Source of the DNA: Spirochaeta sp.
GTDB taxonomy: Bacteria > Spirochaetota > Spirochaetia > DSM-27196 > Alkalispirochaetaceae
DNA: 19,030 nt
Reading direction: 5' to 3'
Assembly: GCA_027859055.1 (NCBI GenBank)
Contig: JAQIBO010000357.1
Coordinates: 1 to 19,030, forward strand
Shown here: piece by piece, positions 1-6,451 of the stretch
Layout of the letters: each line of letters begins with the position of its first letter
Numbering within the stretch: position 1 is the stretch's first letter
Position numbers and translations under genes: made by a program
The notes under the pieces: model-generated
What the model saw: only the letters and a program-made list of their open reading frames with translations
Told to the model about the DNA's origin: nothing
Databases searched by the model: none

Positions 1-228
1 CTCCTCCTCGAAGAGGCGCTCGTGGCGGTCGCTGTTCCGCTTCAGAAAGACCGACTCCCCGTTTGACAGCTCAAGCATCTCCGCGCGGTTGATGCTGCCG
101 CCGGATACGCCGTGGCGCCGACGGATTGAGACATCCGCGCCAAACAGCGCGGTTACCGCAGCGTCGGGATCACCGGCGTTGAGGAAGAGATCGTCAACGG
201 AAAATGTCGGTGTCGGTGCGTCGCTCAT
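1..228 (-). CDS. Fructosamine/ketosamine 3-kinase family protein, N-terminal part (cut by window edge)
   Basis: The frame opens with ATG at 226-228 and stays open to the left edge, giving the first 76 residues. Residues around 41-63 read VSGGSINRAEMLEL followed by FLKRNS, the typical N-terminal signature of the fructosamine kinase family: the glycine-rich GGSIN loop and the ATP-binding lysine strand. Family members phosphorylate sugar amines (fructosamine, ribulosamine or erythrulosamine) on glycated proteins at the 3-hydroxyl, which destabilises the adduct so that it falls off. Bacterial members often prefer ribulosamines; the substrate cannot be read from this fragment. A strong ribosome-binding site (GGGAGG) lies about 8 bases before the ATG. 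The gene starts 23 bases after the stop of a low-molecular-weight phosphatase, so the two are probably cotranscribed. The catalytic half lies outside the window, so intactness is unknown. Confidence 0.85.
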   Translation of the reverse strand, partial: MSDAPTPTFSVDDLFLNAGDPDAAVTALFGADVSIRRRHGVSGGSINRAEMLELSNGESVFLKRNSDRHERLFEEE

Positions 229-251
229 CGGTACTGCCTCCCGGCCGGCAC

Positions 252-761
252 TCAGGGTAAATTGCCCGCCGTTATTTCATCAAGAATACGGGAACAGGTG
301 CGTTCGACGATGCGGTACACCTCTTCGAAGCCGTCTTTACCGCCGTAGTACGGATCGGGGACATCCGGAGCATCTTCCGGGGTGACGACGCCGTCCCCGG
401 CAACAAGCGGGTCAAACTGGCGGAAAACGTACACACGCGAAGCGAGCTCGTCGTCGAAGTTATGTCGCCCCATCGCCCGAATCTGCCGGTAGTGACCACG
501 GTCCATCGCAAAGAGCACATCGTAGTCGACAAGATCCGAACGTTCGATCATCCGGGCGGGATGGTGGAACGTGAGGCCGTGGGCGGCGGCGGTTTTGCGC
601 ATCCGCGGGTCCGCGTCCTGCCCGACGTGCCACGCACCGGTGCCGGATGATTCAACGGTGAGATGCTCCGCCATCCCGCGCTGTTTCGCCTGATGTTCAA
701 GCATGCGGTGGGCGAGTGGGCTTCTGCAGATATTTCCGGAACAGACAAACATGATGTGCAT
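252..761 (-). CDS. Low-molecular-weight protein-tyrosine-phosphatase family protein
   Basis: The 169-residue product has the family's P-loop at the N-terminus, CSGNICRS (Cys7 nucleophile, Arg13), and the general-acid loop DVPDPYYGG (Asp136) near the C-terminus, both at the usual places for a protein of about 18 kDa. It is a soluble phosphatase working through a cysteinyl-phosphate intermediate. Many annotations call such proteins tyrosine phosphatases or arsenate reductases. Here the next gene downstream is a ketosamine 3-kinase homologue, and members of this phosphatase family are known to remove the 5-phosphate from protein-bound ribulosamine 5-phosphate, giving the kinase its substrate. 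A role in protein deglycation is therefore a reasonable inference. No clear ribosome-binding site precedes the ATG at 759-761; Met4 is a less likely alternative start. Confidence 0.93.
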   Translation of the reverse strand: MHIMFVCSGNICRSPLAHRMLEHQAKQRGMAEHLTVESSGTGAWHVGQDADPRMRKTAAAHGLTFHHPARMIERSDLVDYDVLFAMDRGHYRQIRAMGRHNFDDELASRVYVFRQFDPLVAGDGVVTPEDAPDVPDPYYGGKDGFEEVYRIVERTCSRILDEITAGNLP

Positions 762-845
762 AAGGCAAGGAGGTACCAGAATCGGCAGCTTGTTGCAAGG
801 TTGTCAGCGGGCGGTGGTGGCGGTCAGCGGTGAGCCTTTGAACGG

Positions 846-1472
846 TCAGAAGCGCACCGTCAGCACCTGCGCACTCACCGCGTCGATCAGCGTGATAAGG
901 CCGCGTCCCCGGGTGATCTCGTAGCGCCCGAGCGCGGGACCAGCCGGCGCCTCGCTATCCCCGGGCCCGCTCGGGCGACCCGCCGCACCTTCCCGCGGGT
1001 CGTCGACCGCGCCGGCATCCGTTTCGTTACCGGGAGCTTCACCCGCGTTGCCTGCACCAGCCGCCCCGTTTACCGGAACCGCCTCCATGACAGCTCCCTC
1101 CGCGTCCCGCCGCTCAAATGCGGCGAGAACACTGTCCTGGTCAACGTAAATCGGTGTTCCCGGCGGGCCCGCGCGTCCAACAGCGCTTCCCTGGGGCAGG
1201 TCGACCAGAGAAACGACGGAGACGGTATCAAGCTCGTCCCCGCACAGGTAGGTGATACTGTACGTTCGGTCCGGCGCGGAGAGGCGCTCTACCAGCACCG
1301 TGGAATTGCCGGCGAAGAACGTATAGACTCCGTCGCTCCGGCTTTGCAGTTCCCACGCTCCCGCCAGCCGGGAAGACTGGAACCACTCCATCGAAACGTT
1401 TCGAGCCAGATCAAGCTCGGCGCCACCGAAGTGAACTGCCAGCGCCATGAGAACGACGGTCGCGAGATTCAT
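846..1472 (-). CDS. Secreted hypothetical protein with low-complexity linker
   Basis: The 208-residue product begins with a short hydrophobic stretch, residues 4-18 (ATVVLMALAVHFGGA), that looks like a signal peptide with possible cleavage near residue 18. The N-terminal 110 residues show alternating beta-type segments. Residues about 120-180 are a Gly/Ala/Asp/Glu/Pro-rich, probably disordered linker. A short conserved-looking tail with beta character follows (GRYEITRGRGLITLIDAVSAQVLTV split across 182-206). I recognise no family. The ATG overlaps the TGA of the preceding cheY-like gene in an ATGA arrangement, so translation is probably coupled. Pairing a cytosolic receiver with an exported protein is odd and gives no clear functional clue. 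I see no terminator signal in the 84 bases between it and the downstream phosphatase gene. Confidence 0.75.
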   Translation of the reverse strand: MNLATVVLMALAVHFGGAELDLARNVSMEWFQSSRLAGAWELQSRSDGVYTFFAGNSTVLVERLSAPDRTYSITYLCGDELDTVSVVSLVDLPQGSAVGRAGPPGTPIYVDQDSVLAAFERRDAEGAVMEAVPVNGAAGAGNAGEAPGNETDAGAVDDPREGAAGRPSGPGDSEAPAGPALGRYEITRGRGLITLIDAVSAQVLTVRF

Positions 1473-1834
1473 CCGGCCAGACGCTTCACAACCTGAAGCA
1501 GTTTTTCAGAGTTGAACGGTTTGACGATCCAGCCGGTCGCTCCAGCCGCCTTTCCTTCGTTCATCTTTTCCGACTGAGACTCCGTCGTCAGTACGACGAT
1601 CGGGGTGAACTTGTAGTCTCCGTTGGCGCGAATCTGCCGTGTCAGTTCGATTCCGTCCATGTTCGGCATGTTCACGTCGGTCACGACCAGCGCGAAGGGC
1701 TTTCCGTCGAGCTTCGTCAACGCATCTTTTCCGTCGCCGGCCTGGACGATCTCATAGCCCGCCTGATCCAGAACGTATGCAACACTCTGTCGTACCGCCG
1801 CCGAGTCATCGACAACGAGTATTCGTTTCCCCAT
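1469..1834 (-). CDS. cheY: CheY-like chemotaxis response regulator (single receiver domain)
   Basis: The 121-residue protein is a bare receiver domain with no output domain. The acidic pocket (Asp9, Asp10), phospho-acceptor Asp53 (VVTDVNMPNMDG), switch Thr83/84 and conserved Lys105 (WIVKPF) are all present. GATGWIVKPF with Trp102 is typical of chemotaxis CheY proteins rather than of sporulation or nitrogen receivers. Such proteins are phosphorylated by CheA and bind the flagellar switch protein FliM. No cheA, cheX or flagellar gene is in the window, so its exact pathway is inferred and it could serve another kinase. A GAGG ribosome-binding site lies 6 bases before the ATG. The stop codon overlaps the start of the secreted hypothetical gene by 4 bases. 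Confidence 0.93.
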   Translation of the reverse strand: MGKRILVVDDSAAVRQSVAYVLDQAGYEIVQAGDGKDALTKLDGKPFALVVTDVNMPNMDGIELTRQIRANGDYKFTPIVVLTTESQSEKMNEGKAAGATGWIVKPFNSEKLLQVVKRLAG

Positions 1835-1852
1835 CTGATACCTCTGTGTTCA

Positions 1853-1881
1853 ACTATTACGATAGACAGCGACAATTTCAA
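1853..1881 (-). promoter_or_regulatory. Candidate promoter of the cheY-like gene
   Basis: On the minus strand TTGAAA (1876-1881) is followed after 17 bases by AATAGT (1853-1858), about 20 bases before the ATG. The -35 matches the sigma-70 consensus at five of six positions, the -10 at four. The -35 falls inside the base-paired element at 1869-1926. This is a by-eye match only. Confidence 0.35.
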
Positions 1882-1926
1882 GGCCACTCGCGCGATTGGC
1901 CGTCGGCACGCGGTGCCATTTGTCGC
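1869..1926. other. Branched inverted-repeat element between pepD and cheY
   Basis: Outer arms GCGACAA (1869-1875) and TTGTCGC (1920-1926) enclose two smaller perfect hairpins: GGCCA/TGGCC (1882-1886 with 1897-1901) and GGCAC/GTGCC (1905-1909 with 1913-1917, 3-base loop). The transcript could fold into a three-stem junction. It follows the pepD stop and precedes cheY on the same strand, so it could be a pepD terminator or part of a cheY leader. There is no T-run typical of an intrinsic terminator. Confidence 0.4.
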
Positions 1927-1948
1927 ATCTCATTATTTCCACGGGCCG

Positions 1949-3430
1949 TTACTCCTGCGCCAGGGCGCGCAGCAGATCCAGCAGCACCTCCCATGTCCGC
2001 TCGGTTGAGGAAATACTGATCTTCTCATCCGGCGTGTGCACACCCTGCATATCCGGTCCGAAGGAGATCATATCCATACCTCCCACCTTGTCACCGATAA
2101 CACCGCACTCCAGTCCCGCATGAAACGCGCCGACCTCCGGAGCGGTTCCAAATCGTTTCGTATACACCGCAACCGCGGTATCCACCAGATCGCTCTGCGG
2201 TCGTGGTGGCCACGCGGGATACCCGTCATCAAAAGTGATCTCTCCTCCGGCAAGCCGCATCGGCGCGGCAACATGCTCAGCGGCCGCGTCGATCATGCTT
2301 CCCCGGGAGGAGCGTTGACTGGTGAGGATACGCAGCGCCCCTTCAGAAACACCAACCGACGCCAGATTGGTGGAGGTTTCAACCAGGCCGGGCACCTCCC
2401 GGCTCATCCCCAGCACCCCGTGGGGTATCGCCCGGAGCAGATCGATGATGCGTCCCGAATCGGCTATCCCAAGCAACCGTACCGGCGCGTCGGTTTCCAC
2501 GGCAGTGGCAGCGGCGACCTTCACATCCGGATCCTCCGCGCCAAGCTCATCCCGGAACACCCCGGTCAGGTCACGGCAGATCCGGTCCAGCGTCTCTCCC
2601 GTTCCCGCAGGTACCGCCACAACCGCCCGAAACTCCCGGGGTATCGCGTTGTGTTTGTCCCCGCCGGCGATATCGGCGATACGCACCGTCGGCATCACCT
2701 CCCGGATCGCCGCAAGCAGCCTCCCACCGAGGACATTACTGTTTCCCCGCTCAAGGTGGATTTCCGCCCCGGAGTGGCCGCCCCGTAACCCGGTAATGCG
2801 CAGTTCCAGAAGCGTTGTCCCGTCAGGCGGTGCGGAACGTTCCTCCCACACCAGCGGGAGCGACACGGAGGTGTTTTTCCCACCGGCGCAGCCGATACAG
2901 AAAAAGCCCTCTTCCTCGGTATCGAGGTTAATCAGCGTGCGCCCGCTGATCAGAGACGGGTCCAGTCCCACCGCGCCGGTCAGGCCGGTTTCCTCGTCGA
3001 CGGTGAACAGACATTCGACCGGACCAAGAGACGCGTCATCGAGCTCAAGAATCGCCAGCATTATCGCCACGGCGATTCCGTTGTCGGCGCCCAGGGTGGT
3101 GTTGTCCGCCGTGAGCCAGTCGCCGTCCCGGATAAGTTGGATCGGGTCGCTCTCAAAATCGTGGGTGGTGGCCATATTTTTTTCGCACACCATATCCAGA
3201 TGACCCTGCAGGACCACCGTTTCAGTCCGTCCGGCGTCACTCCCGGCCGGACGCTGGATCACCACATTACCGACGTCATCGGTGCGATACGACAGGTCGT
3301 TCGTCCTGGCAACACCGATAACGTAATTCCGGACCGCCGTCTCCTGTTTGGAACAGCGCGGAATCGCCGATATTGCCGCAAAATGGCGCCATACCGCTTC
3401 GGGAGTCAGGTTTGCAATTGCTTCGTTCAT
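1949..3430 (-). CDS. pepD: Aminoacyl-histidine dipeptidase (peptidase D, M20 family)
   Basis: The 493-residue product matches PepD/carnosinase-type M20C metallopeptidases in length and motifs. Metal-binding and catalytic segments appear in order: GHLDM (His77, Asp79), ADNGIA (Asp116), DEETG (Glu146/147), LINLDTE (Asp170), GGHSG in the dimerisation domain, HAGLECG (438-443 region) and VHTPDE (His465). The enzyme cleaves Xaa-His dipeptides and other small peptides in the cytoplasm with two zinc ions. I chose the ATG at 3428-3430 because the sequence from MNEAIANLTPEAVWRHF matches the family N-terminus. A longer in-frame extension to 3661 is open but would cross the ilvC start and is unlike any PepD. 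No ribosome-binding site is visible; an extended -10 lies right before the ATG. The gene is divergent from ilvC. Confidence 0.95.
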   Translation of the reverse strand: MNEAIANLTPEAVWRHFAAISAIPRCSKQETAVRNYVIGVARTNDLSYRTDDVGNVVIQRPAGSDAGRTETVVLQGHLDMVCEKNMATTHDFESDPIQLIRDGDWLTADNTTLGADNGIAVAIMLAILELDDASLGPVECLFTVDEETGLTGAVGLDPSLISGRTLINLDTEEEGFFCIGCAGGKNTSVSLPLVWEERSAPPDGTTLLELRITGLRGGHSGAEIHLERGNSNVLGGRLLAAIREVMPTVRIADIAGGDKHNAIPREFRAVVAVPAGTGETLDRICRDLTGVFRDELGAEDPDVKVAAATAVETDAPVRLLGIADSGRIIDLLRAIPHGVLGMSREVPGLVETSTNLASVGVSEGALRILTSQRSSRGSMIDAAAEHVAAPMRLAGGEITFDDGYPAWPPRPQSDLVDTAVAVYTKRFGTAPEVGAFHAGLECGVIGDKVGGMDMISFGPDMQGVHTPDEKISISSTERTWEVLLDLLRALAQE

Positions 3431-3437
3431 GGACGTA

Positions 3438-3446
3438 ATTGTAACA
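3438..3446 (-). promoter_or_regulatory. Extended -10 promoter element of pepD
   Basis: The minus strand reads TGTTACAAT, an extended -10 (TGn) joined to TACAAT, which matches TATAAT at five of six positions. Only 7 bases separate it from the pepD ATG, so transcription would begin at or next to the start codon. No good -35 is seen at 17 bases. Confidence 0.45.
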
Positions 3447-3533
3447 GGAAACTCAAGAACATGCCCAGATTCCACCGTGCCGCGTTCGTCGGTCCGGCGC
3501 CCACCTCCGCCGCATTTATCGGTCCCCGACCGC

Positions 3534-3563
3534 TTGTCCCGGAACGTTGCGCAGTGGTATTCT
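3534..3563 (+). promoter_or_regulatory. Candidate ilvC promoter
   Basis: TTGTCC (3534-3539) and TATTCT (3558-3563) are spaced by 18 bases, each matching the sigma-70 consensus at four of six positions. The ATG of ilvC begins 9 bases after the -10, and no ribosome-binding site fits between them. A leaderless or nearly leaderless transcript is implied. Confidence 0.4.
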
Positions 3564-3571
3564 CCTTCATT

Positions 3572-5053
3572 ATGAAGTTTGATTTTACTACCCGCGTATT
3601 TGACAAGAAAAAGATCTCCCTCGCAGAGACGGAGGAGTTTATCGTTCCCGGGGGCCGCCACCTCTTCGCCAAGTTGCCCGCCGCCTTTGACGGTGTAAAA
3701 CAGATCGGTGTGATCGGCTGGGGAAGCCAGGGCCCGGCGCAGGCGCAGAACCTGCGGGACTCCCTCAAAGAGGCAGGCAGCGAGATCACCGTCGCCGTCG
3801 GACTCCGGGAAAACTCAAGCTCCTGGAGCAAAGCGGAAGCGGCAGGCTTTTCCGCCGCTGACGGCACCCTCAAAGAGATGATGACCGTCATCGCCGAAAG
3901 CGACATCGTCCTCCTGCTGATCTCCGATGCAGCCCAGGCCGAACTGTACCCGGCGATCTTCCGGGCGATGAAATCGGGGGCAACCCTCGGTCTCTCCCAC
4001 GGCTTTCTCCTGGGCCATCTCAAGAGCAAAGGCGAGTACTTCCCCAACGACATGAACGTAATCGGCGTGTGCCCCAAAGGGATGGGACCCAGCGTCCGCC
4101 GCCTGTACGAGCAGGGGCGCACCACCGACGGCGCCGGCATCAACTCCAGCTTCGCCGTTGAGCAGGACGTTGACGGGAAAGCCACCGACTACGCGATCGG
4201 CTGGTCCGTTGCGCTCGGCTCGCCGTTCAGTTTCATGACCTCCCTGGAGATGGAGTACCGTTCCGACATCTACGGTGAGCGCGGCATCCTCCTCGGCGCG
4301 GTGCACGGCATCGTCGAAAGCCTCTACCGGCGCTACGTTGAACAACAGGGAATGGACCCCAAACAGGCGTTTAACGAGACGGTGGAAAGCGTCACCGGAC
4401 CCATTTCGGAGACGATCAGCCACAAAGGGATCAAGGCGGTATACGAGTCCCTCAGCGACTCTGACCGGGAAACGTTTGAGGTCGCTTACAGCGCCGCCTA
4501 CCGCCCGGCGAAAGAGATCCTTCAGGAGATCTACGACGAGGTTGCCAGCGGAAACGAGATCCGTTCGGTTATTCTCGCGGGACAGCGAATGAAGGAATAC
4601 CCCTTTGACACAATCGACAGCACCCACATGTGGCAGGTCGGCAAAGAGGTGCGCGCCGCCCGGAAGCCCGGTGGCACGCCGCTCAACCCGTTTACCGCCG
4701 GCGTCTATATCGCCACGATGATCGCCCAGATCGACGTGCTTCGCGCAGCGGGCCACGTGTACTCGGAGATCGTCAACGAATCGGTAATCGAAGCGGTGGA
4801 CAGCCTCAACCCGTACATGCACGCCCGAGGGGTAAGCTACATGGTGGACAACTGCTCAACCACCGCCCGCCTCGGCGCCCGCAAGTGGGCTCCCCGTTTT
4901 GACTACCTTCTCAGCCAGCTCGCCTATACCGCCGTGGACGCCGGCACCGCCGCCGACACCTCCCGCATCACCGCGTTTATCGAGCACCCCGTCCACGAGG
5001 CCGTCGGAACACTCCTTGAGTACCGTCCGAGCGTGGATATTTCCGTCGTGTAA
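3572..5053 (+). CDS. ilvC: Ketol-acid reductoisomerase, class II (plant-like)
   Basis: The 493-residue enzyme converts acetolactate or acetohydroxybutyrate to the dihydroxy acids of the isoleucine/valine pathway, using NADPH and magnesium. The dinucleotide-binding loop GWGSQGPAQAQN lies at 49-60. The first pair of metal ligands is SDIYGERGILLG (Asp232, Glu236). The second is NESVIEA (Glu403, Glu407), with Ser429 in CSTTARLG. The length, and an N-terminus reading VFDKKKISLAETEEFIVPGGR, resemble plant chloroplast KARI rather than the short bacterial class I form. I chose the ATG at 3572 because homology begins there; the frame upstream overlaps pepD on the other strand. No other ilv or leu gene is nearby. 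No T-box or leader peptide is visible in the 141-base gap to pepD. Confidence 0.96.
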   Translation: MKFDFTTRVFDKKKISLAETEEFIVPGGRHLFAKLPAAFDGVKQIGVIGWGSQGPAQAQNLRDSLKEAGSEITVAVGLRENSSSWSKAEAAGFSAADGTLKEMMTVIAESDIVLLLISDAAQAELYPAIFRAMKSGATLGLSHGFLLGHLKSKGEYFPNDMNVIGVCPKGMGPSVRRLYEQGRTTDGAGINSSFAVEQDVDGKATDYAIGWSVALGSPFSFMTSLEMEYRSDIYGERGILLGAVHGIVESLYRRYVEQQGMDPKQAFNETVESVTGPISETISHKGIKAVYESLSDSDRETFEVAYSAAYRPAKEILQEIYDEVASGNEIRSVILAGQRMKEYPFDTIDSTHMWQVGKEVRAARKPGGTPLNPFTAGVYIATMIAQIDVLRAAGHVYSEIVNESVIEAVDSLNPYMHARGVSYMVDNCSTTARLGARKWAPRFDYLLSQLAYTAVDAGTAADTSRITAFIEHPVHEAVGTLLEYRPSVDISVV

Positions 5054-5075
5054 ATATCGGGAAATCGATATATCG

Positions 5076-5133
5076 AACCATCCGGTTCTGCGGAGTCTGC
5101 AGCGATGCAGCTCCGCGGCCCACCGGATCGGTT
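5076..5133. terminator. Long hairpin between convergent ilvC and phosphatase genes
   Basis: The inner stem pairs GCGGAG with CTCCGC and CTGCA with TGCAG around a GCGA tetraloop (5102-5105), with one bulged T. The outer stem pairs AACC plus ATCCGGT (5076-5086) with ACCGGAT plus GGTT (5122-5133), with one bulged C. That is about 22 base pairs, lying between two stop codons. It is probably a bidirectional terminator. The minus-strand side runs into A/T-rich sequence, but neither side has a clean T-run. Confidence 0.55.
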
Positions 5134-5144
5134 GGCGGCGTGCC

Positions 5145-5963
5145 TCAGGTTTCGTCCGGCCGCGGATGGATATGCAGCGTGAACGCCGCGCCGGGCGCGC
5201 CGTCGTCGTCCTCCACGTCCCGGTTGGGCTGCACGTGCAGCGTCCGGGTGTCCAGGTTGAGGCAGCACAGGTTTCCGTACTCACCCACCTTGAACAGTTT
5301 TCGACTTGAGGCTCCAACCGCCCCGTTATCCAGCGGGAGCACCGGGGCGGAGGTGACCAGACTCTCGATCGTCTCCGAAAGGGCGCTCCGGGTGTGACCG
5401 TGGATCACCGTGCGGTTTTCCGCGGCGACCGCATCGTACACAGTGTCCCGCCGATTCACGATGTCGGGTCCGTCGGCGTACGGGTCCGGCCGCGTCAGAT
5501 CAAGTCCACCGTGGACAAGAATCGCATCCGGGAGGAAGACCACGTACTCGCTTTCGGCAAACATCCGTTCCCATCGCGGGTCCAGGTTCCGCGTATCCTC
5601 CGGGTCGAACAGGGCGGTGTTATTTGTCCGTTCCAGCATCGTCCGCAACTTGCCCTTACCGGCGTCCCGGGCGCGGAGAATCGCCTCCTCGTGGTTGCCG
5701 CGGACGATCGTCACCTTCACGCCGTTTGCCCGCATCTCTTCCACGTACCGTAACACGCCGATGCTGTCGGGGCCTTTGCTCACCAGGTCTCCAAGCAGGT
5801 ACACCTGATCGGTCGCCGTCACGGCGAGTTCGTCCTCCAGAAGCGCGCGGAACGTGCGGGAACAGCCGTGGATGTCACCGACAATAAAACGTCGTCCCCC
5901 GTCCGTTTCATCGCGGCGAGAGGAAAACAGACCGCTGATCCGCGAGCTGAGAGACCGACTCAC
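5145..5963 (-). CDS. PPP-family metallophosphatase, ApaH/serine-threonine phosphatase-like
   Basis: The 272-residue protein carries the PPP signature set: GDIHG (29-33), GDLVSKGPDS (58-67), RGNHEE (88-93), the metal histidine in LVHGG (His151) and IHGHT (His188). These motifs bind two metal ions and hydrolyse phosphate esters. The second motif has Ser-Lys where protein phosphatases have Asp-Arg (GDxVDRG). GDLVSKGPDSIGVLRYV is closer to ApaH-type diadenosine-tetraphosphate hydrolases and ApaH-like phosphatases. Substrate could therefore be nucleotide, RNA cap-like ends or phosphoprotein; I cannot decide. The C-terminal 40 residues are acidic and carry no recognised domain. The start codon lies 8 bases after the sufE stop, so it is the last gene of the cysS-sufE operon. 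Confidence 0.85.
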   Translation of the reverse strand: MSRSLSSRISGLFSSRRDETDGGRRFIVGDIHGCSRTFRALLEDELAVTATDQVYLLGDLVSKGPDSIGVLRYVEEMRANGVKVTIVRGNHEEAILRARDAGKGKLRTMLERTNNTALFDPEDTRNLDPRWERMFAESEYVVFLPDAILVHGGLDLTRPDPYADGPDIVNRRDTVYDAVAAENRTVIHGHTRSALSETIESLVTSAPVLPLDNGAVGASSRKLFKVGEYGNLCCLNLDTRTLHVQPNRDVEDDDGAPGAAFTLHIHPRPDET

Positions 5964-5971
5964 CGCTGGGG

Positions 5972-6427
5972 TCAGGAGGACGCCGCCCGGGCCGCGGCTT
6001 TTTCCACCATCAGGGCATAGATGTTGCCAAAGGCGTTGGCGCGGTTGGGGGTAAGCGTCGTTTTCAGGTCGACGTCCTCGGCAAACTGTTCAATCACTTC
6101 ACGCGTACCGGAAACCACATCCTCCGGACGGAGTCCGTTGAGCGCCTCAACCATATACGCCAGCAGACCGCGAACGACGTGCGCCTCGGATGCACCGCGG
6201 TAGTGCATCCTGCCGTCCTCCAGTTCGTCGGCGATATAGACGTTGCTCACGCAGCCGTACACAAAGTTGTCGTCGGTCCGTTCGTCTTCGGAGATCCCCT
6301 CAAGCTCTTTCCCCTTGTCGGTTATCACCCGGTACATCTCGAGATTGTCCATCTCCCGCATCATCAGCAGTTCCTCCGTGGCGTCCCGGAGAAACTCCTT
6401 CATATCTGCAAGCGTCTGTTCACGCAT
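5972..6427 (-). CDS. sufE: SufE-family sulfur acceptor protein
   Basis: The 151-residue product matches SufE/CsdE: an N-terminal helical region, the sulfur-accepting cysteine in VYGCVSNVYIADEL (Cys59, corresponding to the GCxSxVW segment of SufE) and the C-terminal LTPNRANAFGNIYALM helix, equivalent to the LTPSR motif. SufE takes persulfide sulfur from the cysteine desulfurase SufS and passes it to the SufBCD scaffold for iron-sulfur cluster assembly. No sufS or sufBCD gene is in the window. It sits 24 bases after cysS, so both products handle cysteine or its sulfur. A strong AGGGG ribosome-binding site precedes the ATG. Start and length agree with the family. Confidence 0.92.
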   Translation of the reverse strand: MREQTLADMKEFLRDATEELLMMREMDNLEMYRVITDKGKELEGISEDERTDDNFVYGCVSNVYIADELEDGRMHYRGASEAHVVRGLLAYMVEALNGLRPEDVVSGTREVIEQFAEDVDLKTTLTPNRANAFGNIYALMVEKAAARAASS

Positions 6428-6451
6428 AGTATCCCCTTCTGTACGTGCCGT

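Noticed and set aside
795..845. Short repeated GTCAGCGG in the gap after the secreted hypothetical gene
   Set aside because: Only two copies of an 8-base word in G+C-rich sequence, with no symmetry or spacing that suggests a binding site.
3137..3571. N-terminal extension of IlvC to an ATG at 3137
   Set aside because: It would be coded opposite pepD and does not resemble a transit or family sequence; KARI similarity begins at MKFDF.
3431..3571. T-box, leader peptide or attenuator before ilvC
   Set aside because: No T-box sequence, branched-chain-codon-rich leader peptide or terminator/antiterminator pair is seen, and the promoter match lies too near the ATG to leave room for one.
3431..3661. 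N-terminal extension of PepD to an upstream in-frame ATG (77 extra residues)
   Set aside because: The extension runs antisense across the ilvC start, has no family similarity, and PepD homology begins at the ATG at 3428-3430.
3815..4822. Long open frame on the minus strand opposite ilvC
   Set aside because: It mirrors ilvC codons and contains His/Val/Asp-rich sequence with no recognisable domain. The same holds for open frames at 13704-14384, 14563-15330 and 18082-18894.
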